NCBI GenBank assembly: GCA_016213895.1
Contig: JACQZJ010000072.1
Location: 21,064-56,906 of the forward strand
Length of the DNA: 35,843 nucleotides
Source: Planctomycetota bacterium
GTDB lineage: Bacteria; Planctomycetota; B15-G4; JADJEK01
Reading direction: 5' to 3'
Shown here: one piece after another, positions 31,068 through 35,843 of the stretch
Layout of the letters: every line of letters begins with the position of its first letter
Position numbering within the stretch: position 1 is the stretch's first letter
Translations under genes and position numbers: made by a program
The notes under the pieces: model-generated
Database searches by the model: none
Seen by the model: the letters and a program-made list of their open reading frames with translations, nothing else
Told to the model about the DNA's origin: nothing

Positions 31068-32363
31068 ATGATCGTCGTGCTTGGCGCGGGACTGGCCGGT
31101 CTTTCCACGGCCCTCCACCTCGGGGGCCGCGAGTTCGCGGTGATCGAACGGGAGAGCGAGGTCGGCGGCCTGGCGCGCTCGGCCTGCCAGGACGGCTTCT
31201 GCTTCGACTTCGCGGGCCACGTCCTGCACCTGCGGGACGCGTCGGTGCGCGCGCTCGTCGACGACCTGCTGGGCGAGGACCAGCTTCATGTGCAACGCTC
31301 GGCCTGGATCCGCTTGGGCGATCGCCTCGTCCCCTACCCGTTCCAGGTCAACACCCACGCCCTGCCGCTCGCGGACCGGGTGGCCTGCGTCGCCGGCTTC
31401 GCCCACACCTTGCTCCCGCGCCCGCCCGCGCGCGGCGCGCGCCTCTCCTGCCAGGACTGGATCCTCGACTCCTTCGGCGCGGGCTTCGCCGAGCGCTTCT
31501 TCCTGCCCTACAACGAGAAGTGCCTCGCGACCGACCTGACCACGCTCTCCGCCGACTGGCCGGAGCGCGCGATACCGAAACCCGACCTGGAGGAGGTCGT
31601 GCGCGGCGCCCTCGGCATCGCCGCCCGCGCGCCCTTTGGCGCGAACGCGACGTTTCGCTATCCCCGCTCGGGCGGCATGCACCGCCTGCCCGAGGCCATG
31701 GCGCGCCGCCTGCCGCCGGTGCGCCGGGGGGCGCGCGCTCTCCGCATCGACGCCAGACGCCGCGTGCTCGAGCTCGCGGACGGGAGCGCGCTCGCCTATG
31801 ACGCCCTGGTCGCGACCAATCCGCTGCCCGAGCTGATCGCCATGATCAGCGACCTCGGGCCAGAGGAGCGCGCCGCGGCCGCGCGGCTGCGCCACTCATC
31901 GCTCTCGTGCTTCTGCTTCGGCTTGCGGGGCGCCCTGCCCCACGGCCGCCACTGGGTGTACTGCCCGGAGAAGCGCTATCCCTTCCATCGCGTGAGCTAC
32001 CCGGCCAACATCGCCCCGAGCATGGCGCCGGCCGGCATGAGCTCCGCCTGCGCCGAAGTGTCCTACGCGCGCGACTGCTTCCCGCCGCCCGCCGGCGCGG
32101 AAGAGGGGGTGCTCGCCGGGCTGATCGCGGCGGGCGAGATCGAGGACGCCGGCCGCGTGGTGCTCTGCCGCCGCCTCGATCTGCCCTTCGCCTACGTGCT
32201 GCACGACGGCGCGCGGCGCGAGGTCCTGCCGCTGCTCTTCCGCGCCCTGCGGGAGCGCTCCATCATCCCGGTCGGCCGCTACGCCACGTGGAGCTACCTC
32301 TCCATGGAGGACGTGATCCTGCAGGGCAAGGAAGCGGCCGCGCACCTCTGCCGCGGGTCCTGA
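31068..32363 (+). CDS. FAD-dependent oxidoreductase of UDP-galactopyranose mutase / amine-oxidase type
   Basis: 431 residues. The N-terminus is a dinucleotide-binding fold, MIVVLGAGLAGLSTALHL (G-x-G-x-x-G), followed by the second motif FAVIERESEVGGLARS that binds the FAD diphosphate. The middle has FLPYNEKCLATDLTTLSADW, and the end has PVGRYATWSYLSMEDVILQG, the conserved C-terminal FAD-contact block of this superfamily. Related proteins in polysaccharide loci act as UDP-galactopyranose mutases or sugar/isoprenoid oxidoreductases; the true substrate cannot be read from sequence. It is followed 11 bases later by the GT4 gene, so they form an operon. Confidence 0.8.
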   Translation: MIVVLGAGLAGLSTALHLGGREFAVIERESEVGGLARSACQDGFCFDFAGHVLHLRDASVRALVDDLLGEDQLHVQRSAWIRLGDRLVPYPFQVNTHALPLADRVACVAGFAHTLLPRPPARGARLSCQDWILDSFGAGFAERFFLPYNEKCLATDLTTLSADWPERAIPKPDLEEVVRGALGIAARAPFGANATFRYPRSGGMHRLPEAMARRLPPVRRGARALRIDARRRVLELADGSALAYDALVATNPLPELIAMISDLGPEERAAAARLRHSSLSCFCFGLRGALPHGRHWVYCPEKRYPFHRVSYPANIAPSMAPAGMSSACAEVSYARDCFPPPAGAEEGVLAGLIAAGEIEDAGRVVLCRRLDLPFAYVLHDGARREVLPLLFRALRERSIIPVGRYATWSYLSMEDVILQGKEAAAHLCRGS

Positions 32364-32374
32364 GCGCGAGCACG

Positions 32375-33541
32375 ATGGCCGATTTTCGCCCCACCGTCGT
32401 TCACGTCATCACGAGGCTCGACCTGGGCGGGGCGCAAGAGAACACGCTCGACACCTGCCGCTTGCTCGACCGCGCGCGCTTTCGCGTGGCCCTGCTCGCC
32501 GGCCCCGAGGGGCGCCTCGACTCCGCGGCGGCGCGCATCCCCGACCTCGACTTCCGCCTCGTTCCCGATCTGGTCCGGGAGATCGAGCCGCGGCGCGACC
32601 TCGCCGCGCTGCGCCGGCTGCGCGATCACCTGCTCGAGCTGGGTCAAGACGGCGCGCCCCTCATCGTGCACACGCACTCGAGCAAGGCCGGCATCCTCGG
32701 CCGCCTGGCCGCGCGCGCGGCCCGGGCGCGCTTCGTGGTGCACACCATCCACGGTTTCGGCCATCCCGCCCTCACGCGGCGCTGGCAGAAGGGGCTCGCC
32801 ATCCTGGCCGAGCGCATGGTCGCGCGGCGCACGAGCCGCTTCGTCGCGGTGTCCCGCGCCGACGTCGAGGAGGGCATGCGGCTCGGCCTGTTTCGCGCAA
32901 CGGACGTCGAGCTGATCCGCAGCGGCTTCGACGTGACGGCCTTCGCCGAGCCGGGCGTGGAGCGCTGGGCCGCGCGCCGCGCCCTCGGCGTCGAGAGCGA
33001 CGGTCCACTCATCGGCATGGTGGCGTGCCTCAAGCCGCAGAAGGACCCGCTCGCCTTCCTGCGCGCCGCGCGCCTGGTCCTCAACGAAAGGGACGACGCG
33101 CGCTTCCTCATGGTTGGGGACGGCGAGCTGCGCATGGAGGTGGAGGCCCTGCGCGATCGCCTCGGCCTGGGCTCAGCCCTCCTGCTGCTCGGCTGGCGCG
33201 AGGACGTGCCGAGCATCCTGCGCGCCCTCGACCTGTTCGTGCTGACCTCGCGCTGGGAGGGGCTGCCGCGCGCCCTGGTCCAGGCCATGGCGGCAGGCGT
33301 GCCGGTCGTGGCGTGCGCCGCCGGCGGGATCGGCGAGGTGGTGAGCGACGGGCTGACCGGCCGCCTGGTGGCGCCTCGCGACCACCGGGCGCTGGCCGCG
33401 TGCATGCGCGAGCTGCTGGAGGATCGCACCCGCGCCGCGAGGCTCGCCGCGGCCGCGCGCGAGCGCGTCGCCTCCGAGTTCGACGTGCGCCTGATGATCG
33501 AGCGCCTCGAGCGCCTCTACCAGCGGCTGCTCGCGGGCTGA
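32375..33541 (+). CDS. Glycosyltransferase family 4 protein
   Basis: 388 residues of GT-B fold. The N-terminal domain starts VVHVITRLDLGGAQENTLDT, the donor-independent motif of GT4 (GGAQ/E), and includes HTHSSKAGILGRLAAR and HTIHGFGHP. The C-terminal domain has GMVACLKPQKDPLAFLRAA, LMVGDGELRMEVEAL, and the EX7E-type site in LFVLTSRWEGLPRALVQAMA, ending in the nucleotide-sugar binding GGIGEVVSDGLTGRLVAP. It would add a sugar from a nucleotide donor to a lipid-linked glycan in the cytoplasm. Start ATG 32375 fits the family; the ribosome binding site is weak. It is convergent with the sulfatase-like gene. Confidence 0.9.
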   Translation: MADFRPTVVHVITRLDLGGAQENTLDTCRLLDRARFRVALLAGPEGRLDSAAARIPDLDFRLVPDLVREIEPRRDLAALRRLRDHLLELGQDGAPLIVHTHSSKAGILGRLAARAARARFVVHTIHGFGHPALTRRWQKGLAILAERMVARRTSRFVAVSRADVEEGMRLGLFRATDVELIRSGFDVTAFAEPGVERWAARRALGVESDGPLIGMVACLKPQKDPLAFLRAARLVLNERDDARFLMVGDGELRMEVEALRDRLGLGSALLLLGWREDVPSILRALDLFVLTSRWEGLPRALVQAMAAGVPVVACAAGGIGEVVSDGLTGRLVAPRDHRALAACMRELLEDRTRAARLAAAARERVASEFDVRLMIERLERLYQRLLAG

Positions 33542-33575
33542 AGCGGGCGCGGGGAGCGGCAGGCGGCGCGCCGCG

Positions 33576-35429
33576 TCAGCGCCCTTCGCCTCCAGCCGCG
33601 TCCGCGTGCTTCAGCTCCTGCAGGCGGCGGTAGGCGTGCTGGATCGACGCGTCGTCCTGGCCGCCCGCGCGCAGGGCCGCGTCCACGTAGCGCTCCCAGG
33701 CGGCGCGCGCCGCGCCGGGATCGAGCCGGTCCGTGGTCAGGGCGAGGTTGAACAGGGCGTCCGCGAACTGGGGATCGAGCCGCGAAGCGGCCAGGAAGTC
33801 CGCGCGCGCAGCCTCGAGGTCGCCGGCGACAAAGGCGCGATTGCCGCGCGCCAGGTGCTCCTGCGCGTGCACCGAGCCGCCGCGCGCCCGGCCGCCGGAG
33901 AGGTATCCCAGGCGGGTCAACTCCTCCAGCTCCTCGGCTGACGGACCGACGGACGGCTCCTCGGGCCGGTGGACTTCCTGGACGGAGCGCCTCTCCCGGA
34001 GCCGCTGCTCGAGCGCCCCCTGCAGGCGCGCCAGAGGGCCGGGCTCGGCTTGCGCTACGTCCGCGCCCTCGTCCAGGCTGTCGGCCTGAAGCGCGAACAG
34101 CCCGTCCTCGAGCCCCTCCATGCGCAGGAGCTTCCACGGCAGGCCCGGAAGCACGGCGGCCACGCCGCGGCGCGCGAGCGCCGAGGCGTCCACCTGGGGA
34201 CGGAGAGACGCGAGGCGCTCCAGCACCTCGACCGGCCGCATGCGCTCCGAGAGGAGCGCCAGACGGCTCGCGGTGAGGTCGGGGCGGAACGTGCGATCGC
34301 GCAGGTCCTGGATCCAGCGGAACAGATCGGTCAGGACCACGGGATGGTCGTGTCGCTCGCCCGCGGGCACGCCGCTGCCCCAGAGGACGAGGGGCACGCG
34401 CAGCACCGACTCGTGCAGCGAGCCCTGGTGATCGACGAGACCGTGGTCTCCCAGGTTCTCGCCGTGGTCTGAGGTGACGATGAAGACCGCGTTCTCCAGG
34501 AAACCGCGGCGCTTGAGCGCGTCGTGCACGTCCGCCAGCCAGGCGTCGAGCCCGCGGATGGCGCTGTCGTAGCGCTCTGCGAGCGCCGCGCGAAAGGCGG
34601 CGTCGAGGGGCACCTCGCCCGCGAGCACGCGGTCGAGAAAGTCGGGCGCGGCCAGCACGTCCCGGTCGAGCGATTCTCCCGCCTCGCCGAAGAAGCGCTC
34701 GTAGCCGCGCGCGGCGTCGTAGGGCAGGTGCGCGTCCATGAGGTTGACGAAGACGAAGGCAGGGCGGCCCTTGCGGCCGCTGTCGATCCACTCGAGCAGG
34801 CGCTCCCGGATGGCCGCGCCCGGCTGCTGGCCGGAGCGCACGGCCGCGTCGTTCCAGGTCTCGTAGAAGTGGTCGAAGCCCTGGTCCAGGTGGAAGGAGC
34901 GGCTGACGTTGACGTTGGCGGAGAAGGCCCCGGTGGCGTAGCCGGAGCCGCTCAGGACCTCGGCGATGGTGGCGGCCTCGCCCGCGAGGTAGCGGTGCTC
35001 GAAGTGGCAGCCGTGCTCGGACGGCGAAAGGCCGGTGAAGAGCGACGCGTGCGACGGGAGGGTCCAGTTGGCCGGCGCCCGCGCCTGCGAGAAGACCACC
35101 CCTTGCCGCGCCAGGGCGGCGAGGAACGGCGTGGTCTCTCGCCGCGACATGCCGGCCACGGACACGTGGTCTGCCCGCACCGTGTCGAGCACGATGAGCA
35201 CGATGTGCGGAGGGGACGTCTCGCGCTCCCCGATGCCGAACTCGACCACCGCCACGCCCGTCAGGAGGATGACGGCGAGCGCGAACGCGAACGTGGTGAT
35301 GCGGATCGTGGTGCTTCTCCGCCTGCGGCCGGCTTGCCGCGCGAGCGACGCGCCCCGCGCCGCCGCGCCGGGCTCCAGGTTAGAAGGCGCCCCGGGCGAG
35401 GGGAAGCCGAAGGCCACAAGGGACCGCAC
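33576..35429 (-). CDS. Sulfatase-fold membrane-anchored protein with C-terminal TPRs
   Basis: 617 residues. A membrane helix lies at about 46-66 (AFALAVILLTGVAVVEFGI). The alkaline-phosphatase/sulfatase fold begins at HIVLIVLDTVRADHVSVAGM (metal-binding Asp). The nucleophile region is NWTLPSHASLFTGLSPSEHG: the formylglycine Cys of sulfatases is Thr and the following Arg is His. IVTSDHGENLGDHG and HQGSLHESVLRVPLVLWG give the other metal sites. A Thr nucleophile occurs in phosphoethanolamine and lipoteichoic-acid-type transferases of the same fold, so a phospho- rather than sulfo-substrate is plausible. The last 110 residues are TPR units (SVHAQEHLARGNRAFVAGDL and DPQFADALFNLAL). GTG 35429 is the first available start and is uncertain. 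Confidence 0.75.
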   Translation of the reverse strand: MRSLVAFGFPSPGAPSNLEPGAAARGASLARQAGRRRRSTTIRITTFAFALAVILLTGVAVVEFGIGERETSPPHIVLIVLDTVRADHVSVAGMSRRETTPFLAALARQGVVFSQARAPANWTLPSHASLFTGLSPSEHGCHFEHRYLAGEAATIAEVLSGSGYATGAFSANVNVSRSFHLDQGFDHFYETWNDAAVRSGQQPGAAIRERLLEWIDSGRKGRPAFVFVNLMDAHLPYDAARGYERFFGEAGESLDRDVLAAPDFLDRVLAGEVPLDAAFRAALAERYDSAIRGLDAWLADVHDALKRRGFLENAVFIVTSDHGENLGDHGLVDHQGSLHESVLRVPLVLWGSGVPAGERHDHPVVLTDLFRWIQDLRDRTFRPDLTASRLALLSERMRPVEVLERLASLRPQVDASALARRGVAAVLPGLPWKLLRMEGLEDGLFALQADSLDEGADVAQAEPGPLARLQGALEQRLRERRSVQEVHRPEEPSVGPSAEELEELTRLGYLSGGRARGGSVHAQEHLARGNRAFVAGDLEAARADFLAASRLDPQFADALFNLALTTDRLDPGAARAAWERYVDAALRAGGQDDASIQHAYRRLQELKHADAAGGEGR

Positions 35430-35612
35430 AGGCCTCTTCGCCGGCGCCGAGATCCCGCCGCCCCACGACGCGCCTGCCGAGGAGCCCTCCGCAGCGCTGG
35501 CAGGTCACTGACAGCCGAACCGCGCGCCCAGGACAAGCGGCTCCACATCCCCGGTAGGACATCGAGTCCGTACGGCCCACCATCACCACGCCGAACCGCC
35601 TGCTTCGCCTCC

Positions 35613-35674
35613 GCACCGCGCGCCCCGCGCGGTGCATCGATTCTGGGGCGGTCGCGGGCTCTTGCACGCGACCG
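35613..35674. repeat. Two strong hairpins flanking the group II intron
   Basis: A perfect 10-bp stem GCACCGCGCG / CGCGCGGTGC with a 3-base loop (35613-35635) and a perfect 8-bp stem CGGTCGCG / CGCGACCG with a 10-base loop (35649-35674). The second is 33 bases beyond the intron's 3' end. No T-tract follows either. The rest of 35430-35706 contains no gene I can support. Confidence 0.55.
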
Positions 35675-35706
35675 ACTTCCTCACGTAACTCGTCTCGAGC
35701 AGCCCG

Positions 35707-35779
35707 GTCGCGGTAGGGATGCGGGTTGCCCCGCACCCCCCGCACAGATCCCGGCGTGCGGCGCTACCGCACCGGGCTC
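35707..35779 (-). ncRNA. Group II intron domains V and VI
   Basis: Domain V is 35779-35747, 33 bases. It starts GAGC, so the catalytic AGC triad is present. The lower stem CCCGG / CCGGG and upper stem TGCGG / CCGCA are separated by the characteristic 2-base bulge CG on the 3' strand. Domain VI follows with a stem GGGTGCGGG / CCCGCATCCC closed by a GCAA tetraloop and a basal helix GCGG / CCGC, from which the branch-point A (35714) bulges, 7 bases before the last intron base. Confidence 0.8.
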
Positions 35780-35843
35780 TTGCCTCGGGTCAAGTAACGC
35801 GCAGGCGTTGGCTCGGCCACGGCTGGAGGATTCGGGCGGGTGG
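35707..35843 (-). mobile_element. Group II intron, 3' part, continuing beyond the window
   Basis: On the minus strand, domain V, domain VI and the 3' end of a bacterial group II intron are recognisable, with the boundary at 35707 (end ..CGAC, satisfying the AY rule). The intron body, and presumably its reverse-transcriptase/maturase gene, lies to the right of the window. From the window edge to TAG at 35766-35764 the minus strand has one open frame of 25 codons, which could be the tail of the intron-encoded protein or non-coding domain IV. Confidence 0.8.

Noticed and set aside
35613-35674. Hairpins as a class C intron target terminator
   Set aside because: Class C introns insert downstream of a hairpin in the 5' exon; these hairpins are on the 3' exon side and lack a T-tract.
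1-35843. tRNA, rRNA, CRISPR arrays
   Set aside because: No cloverleaf with a T-loop GTTCGAATC-type motif, no rRNA signature and no regularly spaced direct repeats were seen on reading both strands.

Overview
The window is a GC-rich bacterial chromosome segment (roughly 70% GC by eye). Several families point to a Planctomycetota-like bacterium: a Gfo/Idh/MocA oxidoreductase tail of the kind common in that phylum, a DUF1501 twin-arginine protein, an FG-GAP/CARDB secreted-protein remnant, and many GC-rich lipoproteins. This assignment is inference, because no rRNA or universal marker lies in the window.

Layout. 1-354 is the end of a Gfo/Idh/MocA oxidoreductase. 744-3737 is a small accessory cassette on the plus strand: a promoter whose spacer is an (AG)8 repeat, a secreted left-handed beta-helix protein with a Cys/His-containing C-terminal domain, and two tandem paralogous lipoproteins. 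4126-7809 is a minus-strand block holding an ECF sigma factor, a membrane protein translationally coupled to it, a secreted coiled-coil protein, a DUF1501 protein and a Trm112-like protein. 8003-8746 is a lipoprotein. The centre, 8868-19490, is an intact operon for respiratory complex I in the order nuoA, nuoE-nuoF (fused), nuoG, nuoH, nuoJ, nuoK, nuoL, nuoM, nuoN. It has a good sigma-70 type promoter at 8743-8771. The subunits nuoB, nuoC, nuoD and nuoI are absent from it.

19491-22206 is a scar-rich stretch: an ISL3 transposase remnant, strong palindromes, a complete REP-associated-type (Y1/HUH) transposase with its own promoter, and a truncated, frameshifted FG-GAP/CARDB gene. A PilZ protein and a lipoprotein follow on the minus strand (22226-22890). 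23028-35429 is a surface-polysaccharide locus. It holds an O-antigen ligase-like polymerase joined in frame, across one amber codon, to a TPR region; a GT-C-like membrane protein with TPRs; a degenerate SGNH-like membrane protein; a broken CDP-glycerol glycerophosphotransferase-like gene; an FAD-dependent oxidoreductase; a GT4 glycosyltransferase; and a sulfatase-fold protein with a Thr in place of the formylglycine Cys. The last bases, 35707-35843, are the 3' end (domains V and VI) of a minus-strand group II intron that continues past the window edge.

Complex I would couple NADH oxidation to proton translocation, provided its quinone module is encoded elsewhere. The right half would build and modify an exported glycan. 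Reading-frame lesions occur in five places (about 826, 21811, 24453, 25880 and 30320) and spare the nuo operon, so either the accessory loci are decaying or the assembly has local errors.
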